Below, piece after piece: positions 1-11,021 of a DNA stretch of 64,000 nucleotides. Source of the stretch: Enoplosus armatus (taxonomy: Eukaryota > Chordata > Actinopteri > Centrarchiformes > Enoplosidae); NCBI RefSeq assembly GCF_043641665.1, contig NC_092182.1, forward strand, positions 18,031,241 through 18,095,240. The letters run 5' to 3'. The position numbers and the translations under genes are program-made. Positions within the stretch are counted from its first letter, which is position 1. Each line of letters begins with the position of its first letter. The notes under the pieces were generated by a model that worked only from the letters and a program-made list of their open reading frames with translations, was not told where the DNA came from and did no database searches.

Positions 1-1238
1 GCCAATGTCAGTGTAGCTCTTCAACTTTAATTCCTTGCTGCTGTCATAATGACCTTGGTCGGTACTTCCTTCATTCAATGAAAACATTTTAGCCATCATC
101 AAAGCTTTTCTGACTACTGAGGTTCCCCCTCTTGTTGTAAACAAGCAAAGGCTGAACCATTTAACAGTAACAGAACCCTTACTGTATCCTGCTAATTACT
201 GACCCATCTCCAATCTACTTTTTCCCCTGTGGTTTACAAAGAAATTGTTCAGCCTAACAAACATATTACAACACAAAAAAATCCAAACTGGATTAACAAC
301 TCCCAATCTGGTTACTCTTGTACACCTGTGAGAAGCAGGTGGGGAACGCTCCTTTTTAATTCAGTTAGATCTCACTGTGACCTTTGATATTGTGGAGTAG
401 ACTAAATCGTTTTATAGGAGCGCATCAGAAACTGTAATGTCTCTGGCTCATAGCTGCTTTAACTGCTACCTTCCTGGGAAAATGATTTGATCATGGATGG
501 CATTAAACATTTTGTATCACATTTAAAAAAAAACAATTATCAATGCCTGTATTAATTCTTACATTTATTGGGTACACGTGTCAAGTTACACCTACATAGA
601 AAATGTAAATTATTGTTACAAATGATACGTATGTGTTGATCACCAACAGAAAACATATGCCAAATTAATTGTGGCCATGTTATTGTGCAGGAAAAGGGGA
701 AGTCTGCTGCGTCCATGAATCCTTCTTTGCTGGTTTGCAACAGCACACAACCAGTGGAAGCAACACAAACTACGTCACAATACTAAGCAACATAAAAACG
801 GTTTATTAAATCTAACAGATTTCTCAATTCATCACTGCGTCACTGTTGCAGAAACATATTTGCGTATTTTCTTACTTATGTTTCTTTGCTGAGAGGGAGC
901 ACTGAGTGCACTTCTAGTGGGAGCAACCATAAACTTAATCCCTGCCAGATCTAATCTGTTGTGCTTTATTAACCTTCAGTCAGCGTTTGGAGAACACTTC
1001 TCATGCCTCCACCTCTTGCAGCCATTTTCTTCCCTGCTTAAGAAACTTCTAAACAATTCAAAAGATAAAAGTTTTCCACATCTGCAGCAGTTTCTCATAT
1101 TAGAAGTTGTCAAAAAAAAAATTTCTCTTTAAGCTTCAATTTAAGGGGAAATTATTTGTAATCATAGTCTATATTGCCTGTTCAAAGTTTGGATGAAAAA
1201 CAAGCAAAGATCCTGTATAAATTGTTCTTGTTCTGTCT

Positions 1239-1740
1239 TTAAAGGAATAGTTCAACATTTTGGGAAATACCCAATTTGCTTTCTTGCTGGCCGAGAGTTA
1301 GAAGAGCAGATTGATATCATACTCTTATCTGTTTAACATGAAGCTGGAGCCAGCAGCCGGTTAGTTTAGCTTAGCATAAAGACTGGAAACAGCTAACCAG
1401 GCTCTGTCTGAAGGACAATTTCCCGTCTCACTAGGGGTTATGTGCAGGACTTTTTTTCTTGGCTGGGCGCAGTGACTTCATGGAGTCTCGCTAAAATGGC
1501 AAATTTTACACTTTGGTTTTTGTAAACATTAAACAAACAAGATATATTGTGTTAATTAGTGAACTTTAGAGGTGCTCGTAGGGAGAATGTGTTACCTTTA
1601 AGCTAGAGCAAGGCTAGCTGTTCCCCCCTGTCCAGTCTTTATGCTAAACTAAGCTTAGGCTGTTAGCTTCATATTAAACAGACAGATGAGAGTGGAATCA
1701 AAGTAAGCGTATTTCCCAAAATGTTGAACTACTCCTTTAA
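1239..1740. repeat. Palindromic non-autonomous DNA element, copy 1 of 3
   Basis: The two ends are near-perfect inverted repeats of about 31 bases: the left begins TTAAAGGAATAGTTCAACAT and the right, read on the other strand, begins TTAAAGGAGTAGTTCAACAT. Inner arms also pair: TTAGCATAAAGACTGG near 1371 faces its complement near 1635. There is no coding capacity. About 500 bp with terminal inverted repeats is a MITE-like design. Related copies lie at 18661-19199 and 33527-34092. The superfamily cannot be assigned by eye. Confidence 0.8.
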
Positions 1741-1899
1741 TGGCTTAATTTTATGCTCTCATTTCACAATTCTTGCTGTGATGTATTGGTATTACTGTCA
1801 ACTTCATCTGTACACCGACAAGTGCTATTGAAATGAGGACTAATTGTTCTTGTCTGATCCTTCTCCAACTTCCTCCAGCACCCTGGCCCACTTATATCA

Positions 1900-2300
1900 A
1901 TCCCTGCCATCACAACCATCTTGCCCCCATCCGTGCATGTGAGTGACAGCCTCTCCTCTCCTGCGGCCCCTGACAGTGTCGTGGCAGCCTCTGTGCCTCG
2001 TGAACCAACAGCAGGGGGGCGTTCAATTGAAGGAGCACTAATTATCACTAACCACCTGCCAGGAAGAGAGCCCTGGCATATCTTTATCACCGTGGTCATA
2101 AAAGCGATCTCTGATTATCATCAGGACATTAAGCTGACAAGACATCTGCAATAGGCTGATTACTCAACGTGATGAGGCTTCGAGTGAATGCAATCATTCG
2201 GAAGGAACTTTGGCAGGAAATTTAGCAGAAAACATGGAGCCTGTTCCTTCATGATTCATGCAATTAGCGTGCTTCAATGAGGTCAGAGCAGAAGCCCCAG
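1900..2300. promoter_or_regulatory. Possible conserved non-coding element
   Basis: This stretch has balanced, non-repetitive composition with dense factor-like motifs: CTAATTATCACTAA (homeodomain-like), CACCTG (E-box), TTTATCACC and GATTATCATC. It lacks an open frame with splice sites and lacks the low-complexity character of its surroundings. This resembles developmental enhancers, but the call is based on texture only and needs cross-species alignment. Confidence 0.2.
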
Positions 2301-2585
2301 AGAAATCTATTTTCTCATCCTTGGACCCCAGATAATGAAAATGTGATCCTTCACAGTTTGTTTTCTGGAAAAGAACAAAAAGAGCAACAGGTTTGAACTC
2401 CAGTTTGATTTCCCAGTCTTGAGTTTAGGAAGCCATGACAGGGGGCAAGTAGAAGATGTGAACTTAAATCCAGGTCTTAAAGGCTAATGTGTGTATCAAT
2501 ACCCATTTGCTTTAGAATGAACACAGGATTGATTAATATTCCTGTTCCTTAATAGCAGTTACCGCCTTCATACATCTCGATTAGA

Positions 2586-2900
2586 CGGCTGCAACTAAGG
2601 ATTATATTCATTATCGATTAATCCACCGATTATTTTCTTGATTAAATGTTTTGTCTATAAAATGTCAGAAATGTGTGAAAGATGTCCCTTGTAATTTCCC
2701 AGTGACTACGGAGACGTCTTCAAATGTCTTTTTTTGTCTGACCAACAGTCCACAACCCAAAGTTATTAATAATAATATAAAACACAGAAAAGTAGCAAAT
2801 CCTCACTAGGGAATGTTTGGCATTTTTGCTTGAAAATTGACTTCGACTAATTGTTTCAGTTCCAGCTGATGCAGATATATCTGCACTAGGCTAATATTGG
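2586..2900. repeat. Interspersed repeat of the 'GCAACTAA...TTATCGATTAAT' family
   Basis: The block starts with GGCTGCAACTAAGGATTAT, continues with CATTATCGATTAATCCACCG and TCTATAAAATGTCAGAAA, and ends with AATTGTTTCAGTTCCAGCTG. Related diverged copies are near 46075-46380, 47925-48205 and 62835-63160. The pattern is a very common short interspersed repeat in fish genomes. No coding capacity is visible. Confidence 0.6.
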
Positions 2901-3460
2901 ACAATAATATCCCTAATAAAAACAAGACAATTTGTCTTTTTCAGAGAACAGCAAACACTATGACAGGAAAAGCCCAGGCGTAATTCATAACATTTATTAT
3001 GGTGGCTGGCTCAAGGACATGGCTCACGGGCACATCTAAATTGAAGCCATTGTTAATAATATGAGTTACCCCTGTGCTTTGCAGCTGTGGCATGTCATGA
3101 ATGAGACCTATTGTGCTATTTTTGGGAGTGTTTGGGCACCTTTTCCAAACACTAAAAAGAGCATCTGCCGTGCATTTCTTTTACACTCATATAAATGTTG
3201 AATAATTTGAGAAAAGAAAACTTGATACTTAGAACACCTTAAACCAACATTGATTCATATGTATATTACAATCTGTGTCTATGTAAAGAATATAATGTCA
3301 CAATCTGATGATATCCATATTAAAATAAATCCAAAATATGATTACCATGACGGGTGATGTGTAATAAATATTCCTATATATTCCCCAGTCTTAGTTCATA
3401 TATTCCAAACATCTATCAAAATCAAAAACTTAATGTAGTTCATCTCTGCCAAAGTTGTAC

Positions 3461-4781
3461 CTCTGATGATGGTCGTAGCGATGCTTCTTTGGGTCAAACT
3501 CTCCTCCCACGTCTACAACAATGTCACACTCTGCCAGCTGTGACGGGTCCCTGGTCCGAATGATCTTGGCATCCTGTGCAATGAATAGAAAGTTTTGCAG
3601 ATCTGCGATCATCTATCATCAAACATCTAACAGATTTTCGGGAAAGAAATGACATCTGGATTTTGTGTATAGGCCTCATTTAGGTTTTCTAAACCTTTTC
3701 AATCCAGCAAAATGCATTCAAACTAATTTTACAAAAGTCATTAACTATAACAAGAGTGTGGCCCTAACTGGACCCACTGGAGGCAGAACATTTTTCATGA
3801 ATAATAAGCATGGTCAGTTTCTCACCATTTTATCACCTATTCCTATTGTGGTGTTTTAAGTTTAGTGGTGGGGTTACAGCTTGTTTTCATTATAGAGGTT
3901 GTGCCATTAGAGAGGCAAATACTACAACACACATTCATGCTAAATGGGTTAATTTCTTAACTGCTGTTACAATTTTGACTTTCAACATTAAGGGATGGGA
4001 AATGACTGCCACTTTGTTTTCTAACTATTCAGACAATAAGTTGCTTTAAAAACTAATTTCAACCCTATAGGAGAATGTAGGAACACGTGTATAGTGGTTG
4101 TAAGGTGTTGCTCTCGTTTTATGTTTATTTAACTGACCTTTTGCAATGGCATCTCCTCCTAAAATGTAAAACGTATGATTTTCCTAAGATTATTATAGGT
4201 CTTCGTCTTTCTGGGAGCTCCAACTATCTGTACAGCAGCACCCCCATATGGAGTGTTATAACATGACATTGGATCTGTTACAGAACAATAAAATATAAAC
4301 TTCTCTAAAAGGTTAGCCAATGCAGACTGAAGAAACACCTTTAAAGTCCGGTTTTATCAACAGCGTTTAAATTAAAGTAGCAACGACACAGACTGTAACG
4401 TTACTTAAACAGCAGCAGTTTAGGGAACAATACAGGTACCGTTAAACCATCACCTCTCCATACCCTCTGTCCCAGGCAGCACACTGGCCCTACCTTGTAC
4501 TCAGGTAGCTGACGGAGGAAGAAACAGGCCAGAACTTCGTCACAATGAAAGGTGCCATTGTGAGTTCCGATCTTTTTAACGGTCATGTTTTCACTGCGGG
4601 GTCTCTTCGGTTGACTTGACATGTATCGTGGATCTATGCGAGTAACGCCTACAGAGAGTAAACGACAGCAGTTAGCTCGTGAATTTAACTGCCGTAAAAC
4701 ACTGGCAGGTCTGCTTAAGTAAATTTGACACGTGCTTTTTAAATTAATTAAATGAAGTGCTATAATACGTACGCGCCACAT
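3461..4781 (-). CDS. myg1: MYG1 exonuclease, first two coding exons (partial)
   Basis: MYG1 is a DHH-type 3'-5' RNA exonuclease found in nucleus and mitochondria. Two exons are visible: 4781-4494 and 3573-3461, joined in phase 0 (AAG|gtaggg to cag|GAT). Exon 1 encodes the family signature [21 protein letters not shown]; exon 2 encodes [20 protein letters not shown] and ends after DHHQR at a gtacaa donor. The HNGTFHCDE and DHH residues are the metal-binding hallmarks. The reading frame opens with [10 protein letters not shown] at 4781; the following 53 residues are Arg/Ser-rich with few acidic residues, fitting a mitochondrial presequence. A shorter start, [10 protein letters not shown], lies at 4622. 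A pyrimidine-rich tract ending in AG just upstream of 4650 could instead be an acceptor, so the first 45 residues are less certain. Later exons lie outside the window. Confidence 0.9.
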
Positions 4782-4883
4782 TCAAACACGACTTTACACG
4801 AGACGCGCTGGTGGCGGACAGATTTGGCAGGCGGACCGGACATGGTACGACTGTTTTGTGAACCGGAGACACCCGGGGAATGG
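4782..4883. promoter_or_regulatory. Compact 5' region of myg1, possibly a divergent promoter
   Basis: This GC-richer segment lies immediately upstream of the myg1 start on the minus strand. On the plus strand it contains an ATG at 4842 followed by 14 codons and a consensus donor (TGG|gtaagt) at 4884. That arrangement would fit a divergent housekeeping-type promoter. No TATA box is apparent. Confidence 0.4.
4842..4883 (+). other. Possible first exon of a divergent transcript
   Basis: ATG at 4842 opens MVRLFCEPETPGEW, after which a perfect gtaagt donor follows in phase 0, only 60 bp from the myg1 start on the opposite strand. I do not recognise the peptide and could not find a matching downstream exon. 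It could be a non-coding divergent RNA or chance. Confidence 0.2.
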
Positions 4884-7378
4884 GTAAGTTTGTTTGTTTG
4901 TTTTATATATTTTTTGTTTAAATAAGCCCCTGTGGTAAGAATAACATAATTAAAATGAACAGAAGCAGGAAAGGTTATCTATGAAAGAGATTTTATGCAA
5001 AGTGGGCGCCACGCGTGTATCTCAATGCATTTTTATGCTAACAGAAATGCTGTGACAGCAGATGGCGCTGACGGCAGTGAAACAAACCTCTCAAATCCTC
5101 AAACATAGAGAGTTGTGGATGTTATATATTTTAACATGTCTACAGTATATACAATATTTTATTTTCAGTGTCTGTGTAATTGGCTTGTGTCGTTGGCTTG
5201 GTGTGGCTTACATTATAAATCTAGGAGGATTTATGCGTCTGCTCATAACTAACGTTACCTTTCTCATTTTCTTCTCTCTGTATTGAACCTTTAAATCAAT
5301 CCATTTATGCTGGCAAATTTGAGTTACAACATTGGAATTAGGTTTGGGATAATTTAAGGAGGGTCAGACTCAGCTCTCACCCCCAACTCCCGTTCTCGCG
5401 GTACTACTTTCAAGGTTTATTGACAAGGCAATTAGCCAGATGGGACTCCTGTAGTAGTCAGGCTGAACAGAGGCACCACGTCTTCTCGGGGTTTTCTCGT
5501 GTGGAAAATTGTTCTTTCTTGATTTACAAACCCACCCACCAGTGGAAACCGAACAGTCCGGCGTGTCATTGTATTCAACAACACCGAGCCTGCAAAAGGT
5601 AGGCTTTTCTATTAGAATTATGATTGCAGAATCTGTTTCCTGCAGGGCATGATTCATCCCTCCGATGCTGGCAATCCTGTTCAGTGTGAACGCACTAGTC
5701 TGATATTATGTGCGCATATTGCACTGGCAATAACGCACAGACGGATGGTATGAGTTCTATGAATATAATTTCTGTCTTTCGGGACAATGGAGAGTCTTTC
5801 AAGGCCACAAGATTTGAATCAGTAAATCTAGTCGGAGAATATTTGGTGTGATGTAGGTTAAATATACAGCCAGGTGGCGCTGCAGGTCAATCATTCTGCA
5901 GATCTGCTCGGTCTTGATCGCTTATCACCCGCTCGCCAGGCACGTTGACAAGTCATTATTTCAACCTAATGAAATCGATAAATATTGATTTGAGGGGGGC
6001 TTCCATTTTCCTGAGAGGGTAGGGTCTAAGGTTTCTCTCGAAAAAGACGCCCACGGTTCAGTCTTCTTGTCTACTTGTTGTAATAACCCTTTTGCTCAAA
6101 ACAAATCACCTCTATGTAGTTTTAAAAATATTTAGGCGGTTTGGAGTTTTTAAACAATGTGTCTGAGGGCCACAGTGCACTGCAGATGTTGTACCCCCTT
6201 TCAGTCTTGTATTGAGCCTTCAAAGCTCAAATTTTCCAATAGGGAGAGAAAGTCATTTACAGTCATTTACAGTTTCACTTGCTGAGAAAAAAACGTTTAT
6301 TAAATCAATGTTTACGTCAAGAAATAACTCTATCGAGATAATGCCACTTTATTTTCAGTGTGTTTTAAAACAGTTTATTTAGGTCAGGAAACATACAGTT
6401 TGTTTTCAGTTGTTTCAAAATAATTAGGTTGTAAGATTAAAAACTAAAGTTATCTATATAACAATCTATTCCAACTTCCCACGATTTTCAACATTGTCAT
6501 ACTCCCATTCATAGTCACAAAATGAGTAAATACATGAGATACTTTTTGCATTTGCCATCAGGGCCTCAGAGCCCCTGATCAGCACCATGGACAGCTCACT
6601 GCACTGGAACAACAGGCTCAACTCGCCTGCTGATGTTGCACAATGGATGTTTCCTTTATGTTGGCAACTTGTTTTTGAGGCAACAATAGTCTTCTTCACT
6701 TGTCATTCATATCCTCACGTTCTAAATGTGCCATCACTTCCATCACAGTTTTGTAACAAATGATAATTGGCCTCTTTACTTCAGCTGAATTAATGACTCT
6801 TAATAAAGGTAATATGTGATCCAGTCAAGTGGGTAATTAGCATAACTCTGTATAATTGGTGACTGGTATTCCTCCAGAATACAAATTTTGGAAACAATGC
6901 CACTTATTATTCTGAATAAATTAGGCAAATGAGGAAAAGATCATCTCATCTCTAACAAGTTATGTGTTGACAGAACGTTGCTGGACATCTATAGCTGCCT
7001 AATAGAACAGAAGAAGAACAGTCAGAGACAGATATAGAGTTCAAGATAAATAACAGATTAACACGAGGGGTCACAAGAAAACAAAAACACTAACTTAAGA
7101 CCATGATTGTGATGTATTGAGTACAAATAAAATATACAATAAAATCATAACAGAACAATGACACCCAGCAGGAATGAAGTACAACATAAATCACTCAAAC
7201 AAAGATATAACAGTCTTCAAGAAGGCACCTAATTTACTAATAACTTAATTTATGTGACTGTAATGACACATTTAATTTAAACAGAGATGGATGGTTTAAA
7301 TAATACTTTTCTTTGAGAATCACAAGTAGATAGTAGCTTTTTTATTTACTTATTCAGTCATTTTGAGGGGTCACAAGC

Positions 7379-7394
7379 CCCCCCCCCCCCCCCC
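7379..7394. repeat. Poly-C homopolymer (second run at 7622-7634)
   Basis: A run of about 16 C residues follows GGGTCACAAGCC, and a second run of about 13 C lies some 240 bp further on. The exact lengths are the kind of feature that sequencing often gets wrong. Confidence 0.8.
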
Positions 7395-8103
7395 AAATGA
7401 CAAGCACTGGTTTAAATTGACAGACAATGAAAGAGAAAAAAAAAGAATCAGGAGATATCTGGTTTCTTTGGTTTTGCCTGGGCGGGGGTACCGTAGCTGA
7501 CCCTTTTTCCCAAAAATCGAGTGAGTCATGGTCACAGGCAAACTGAAATAAACAAGCCTTGAAGATAAAATTCATCAGCCAGCCTCTTACATCGCTGACC
7601 AGCCAGCACTGTATCAGACAGCCCCCCCCCCCCCATTGGCTCGCCCCGAACCATGAGATACAGTTGTGGGTGGTGACCGAGAAAACGTCACTCCGCCTGT
7701 GATTCTCCCCACTGCTTCCAGTTTTACACGCAGCAATGATGGGAAATGAACCTTCCCCAGCTTTCCTTAAAAGGAAAGGCAAGGCAGCGTTCAATCAAAA
7801 AGTCAATTATTTGCTATAGGGCAAGTGTACGTCACATCCCCCTGGGTTATAACACTGCAGTGGATGCTTTGAACGGCAGAACGTTTGTTGTCTTGGCTGT
7901 GGATTGCAAATAGTAAACTGGAAATATGACAATAATGGTTTTGTGAGGAAACATTTGTATACACAATCTAAAAAATCATATATTCAAGTAATTTTCAAAG
8001 CTTCTCATTGCTCAAGTAGTGCATTCATTTCTCATCACTGGATGTTGATTATGTTAATGATTACACAAATTAGAGTGTTATTTGTTGTTATTAAAGGTTG
8101 ATC

Positions 8104-8215
8104 AGTTGATATTATTATTATCATCATTATTTGTTATTTATTTATTTATTTAAAAGGATCCCCATTACATGATGCCAGTGGCACCAACTTCCTTCTTCCT
8201 GTGGTCCGAACTCCA
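8104..8215 (-). repeat. Probable 3' tail of a non-LTR retroelement
   Basis: A simple ATT/ATTT repeat tract (8110-8152) abuts AAAAGGATCCCCATTACATG and then CTTCTTCCTGTGGTCC. Read on the minus strand this becomes ...TAATGGGGATCC followed by an A-rich tail with short tandem units, a layout seen at the 3' ends of fish LINE/SINE copies. The 5' boundary is not clear. Confidence 0.45.
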
Positions 8216-8579
8216 GTACATCATATTCATCATATACATATACAAAATCACATTTGTTATGTTCATCACACAGGCACCTCTAATTGTGTTACATTAGGAA
8301 AGTTGTTGTTCATTATGACATGAATAATTCATAACCATAAGATGAACTTATTTCAGCCTCTGTTACTTCATCATTTATCACAGATACACTTTCATTGGAG
8401 CTACATGCTCTATCACAGTATTAGAGGAAATACTAGATGTATGTATTTTACAAATTAAGAGAAGCCATTAACATAATTAGTGATTTTACACATTGTGGTT
8501 GTCTCATTCTCAAGTGTGTTGGCTGTTGTAATAACTTTGCCTTTGTCAACCCGGAGGCTTCACAAACCTAATATTTTTT

Positions 8580-9040
8580 GTTTGTTAGTGTTCACATTTG
8601 TGCCTTTGAGGAAGTGTTGTCTCCCTTGTTCCGCACCCTGAAAGAAAAAGTTCATTAACATGAACTATTTCCCCACGACAGATCTAATGAGATACAAACT
8701 GACTCCCCTGCAGCCAAAAGAAAAGACCCTCGAAACAACAGCCCTAAAAATCGTCCGCATAATTATTAACACTTCCCCTGTAACAGCTGGTGAGCCTCTA
8801 CACTCAGGGGCATTTGGGAAGTGTAGTTAATCCAATGATAATCTTGAGCATGGTTTACACATATTATCGCTTTAATTGCTACGTTTGCTATGCAATTATA
8901 CCGTCACCAATTACATGGCTGTAGTTTACTAGCCTGTCTAAGCATTTGGTTCCCTCTAATAGATGCCCTTTATCAGCGCATGTGAGTGAAGCCACCAGGA
9001 CATACACTAATGGATCTTCCATTGACATAATGAATTAATT
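8580..9040. promoter_or_regulatory. Possible conserved non-coding element
   Basis: The segment is non-repetitive and rich in TAAT/ATTA-type motifs (AATTATTAACACTTCC, CTTTAATTGCTAC, GCAATTATACC, ACCAATTACATGG, AATGAATTAATTAT). It has no coding potential. That texture is typical of deeply conserved developmental enhancers, but conservation cannot be tested from one sequence. Confidence 0.25.
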
Positions 9041-10954
9041 ATATGTTCAGAAGCAGAGTGGTGCAGGATAATTTTGAGCCAATGCTGCATAGTAGCCGAT
9101 GTAGTGGAGAGAAATGGGAGATTCTAACACAAGAAAAGGGACAGTGGATTGAAGGTTTGAGGTGATGTAGCCGATGAAGGTGTAGAGAGAGGACTGTGAG
9201 TGAGGGAGTGCGTCCTCATGTGTGTCCATCCATTAGAATGCAGAGTGCGTCCTCCAGTGTGAGTCACCCACCCCACCTCCTCTCTTCCCCACCCACCTCA
9301 CACCACCAGCAGCATCTAACTGCAGTCACCGCCTAATATTACGCTTCTGACTTCACACCGGCCAACTGAGGATTCTGTTTCTACGGCAACACGCCCCAGA
9401 CTCCTCCCCCCGCTCGTCCCCACCACCCTCCCTCCTCTCCTTTGCCCCCCCTACCCCCTCCTTCCCGGCACAAACCACGTGACTTTCAGGAAGGCTTCTC
9501 CAACCTCCCCTTTATTGTCATTAACCCTCTCCTGACCGGACCGCTGCCAGAGGCTCTCCACAGCAGGCTGCCTGGCTGGCTTCTCGCCTCTCTGAGGTTT
9601 CAAAGGGAAATCAGACGCATCTATAATCTCCTAGGAAGATCAAAGCAGTGCTTGATCTAAATGTTGGATTTGCATATTTTAGAACACACCAGAATGAGTC
9701 AATATGGTTCTTAAGTTGTCTGGGACACTTCCTGTCAACAAGAGAGTGGTCTATAAAGTTTAAAGCAGCTACAGTCAATATTGTCATATTTATAATGGAT
9801 CACATGACTACGTGTGTGAAAGGGTTTTTCTAGTAGTGATAAACCCACAACTCAATCACCCAACTCCCCCTTTCAGCTCATTGTTTGGATTTTCTGGCCC
9901 GCAAATTTACTGTTTTAGCTAAAAGAGCCAGATATTTCCCTCAGGAGTTGGTGGAGCTGATTAATCAGGTGACCAGAAACACACCTCCAAACGAATGCTA
10001 ATATTGTACCATGTGTGCTGAATGTGGAATTAGGTAACTGTTTGCTAACACGTTCAACATGTCAACTTAAAAGATAATAATATGTCAGTTAATGTAACTT
10101 TAGGCAAATTTGGAGAAATTCGAAAATTGTTACGAAAAAATTCGTTTTCGGTCAGTTTTCTATCATGACGTCTTCTCTCCGCTCCTGAGTATGTGGTGCT
10201 GTAATGTAGGCAAGGTCAAACACTCATCCTTTATAGAGTTTCTAAATGGAAAGAGGAACCAAAGCGTCCGGCAGTGATCTCACCTGAATATTGCCTCATT
10301 GGCGCAACTGTTTCCTCAGCGTCCCTTTGGGAGATATGTTGGTCGTGTATGTGTGTGTGTGCACGTGCGTGAGCACATACGTCTGTGAATGGATGAACTC
10401 TATGAATGAAAACTCTCCTTCCTGAGCTGCAGACTGGAGGTGAGGTCATCTTGTTGAAATGGAGAATCCCCCACCCACCAACCCCCTTTACCCCACCCAC
10501 CAATACTGGTTGGCGCCAATCTTAATGAATCCCATCAGTGGGCAAAATGGATGAAACGCACAGTGGCAACTTGACTGATGGCAATACTGTCCAATATCAG
10601 CTTCCCTCGACAGACAGGAAGGGACTCCATCGTGTGTGTTGACTCAGACACACAGAAGTACACACAAATATAGTCACACACTCACCTGTCTTCTTTCAGT
10701 GGAAATCGAAAAGAATGTCGCTGCTTTACTGTTGGTTTGCAGTTAATATGATGTTGAAGCAGAGAGCCAATTATCTTTTCTTCTTTTGTTCACGTTCCCT
10801 TTAGGAACAGAGTTGAGTGGATGTGATGATAGTCCACCTATTCAGCAGTGTGTGAGTGAAAGTGACAATGACTAACACAAGGGGCTCTCGATGAGGATCC
10901 ATAAATAGGCTCTCCAAAGAGCCAGAAGCTGCCCTCCCCCTCATTCCCTACACC

Positions 10955-10967
<13 letters not shown>

Positions 10968-11021
<54 letters not shown>
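10968..11021. repeat. CA microsatellite
   Basis: About 25 CA units, interrupted once by CG (ACACGCACAC). Confidence 0.95.

Larger units (their letters stand above)
1..3460. other. Non-coding stretch downstream of myg1 exon 2 (intron or beyond)
   Basis: No exon could be recognised here on either strand. Because myg1 exon 2 ends with a donor site at 3460-3459 on the minus strand, this stretch is most simply its second intron, with later exons beyond the left edge. It contains a palindromic DNA element, a copy of a fish interspersed repeat and one block that looks like a conserved non-coding element, listed separately. The small open frames here have no splice sites or familiar motifs. Confidence 0.5.

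Noticed and set aside
5370..5657. 95-codon minus-strand frame near 5.5 kb
   Set aside because: No recognisable motif and an overlapping plus-strand frame of similar quality; likely chance.
7354..7794. 146-codon minus-strand frame
   Set aside because: It crosses two poly-C runs and has no domain, splice site or promoter support.
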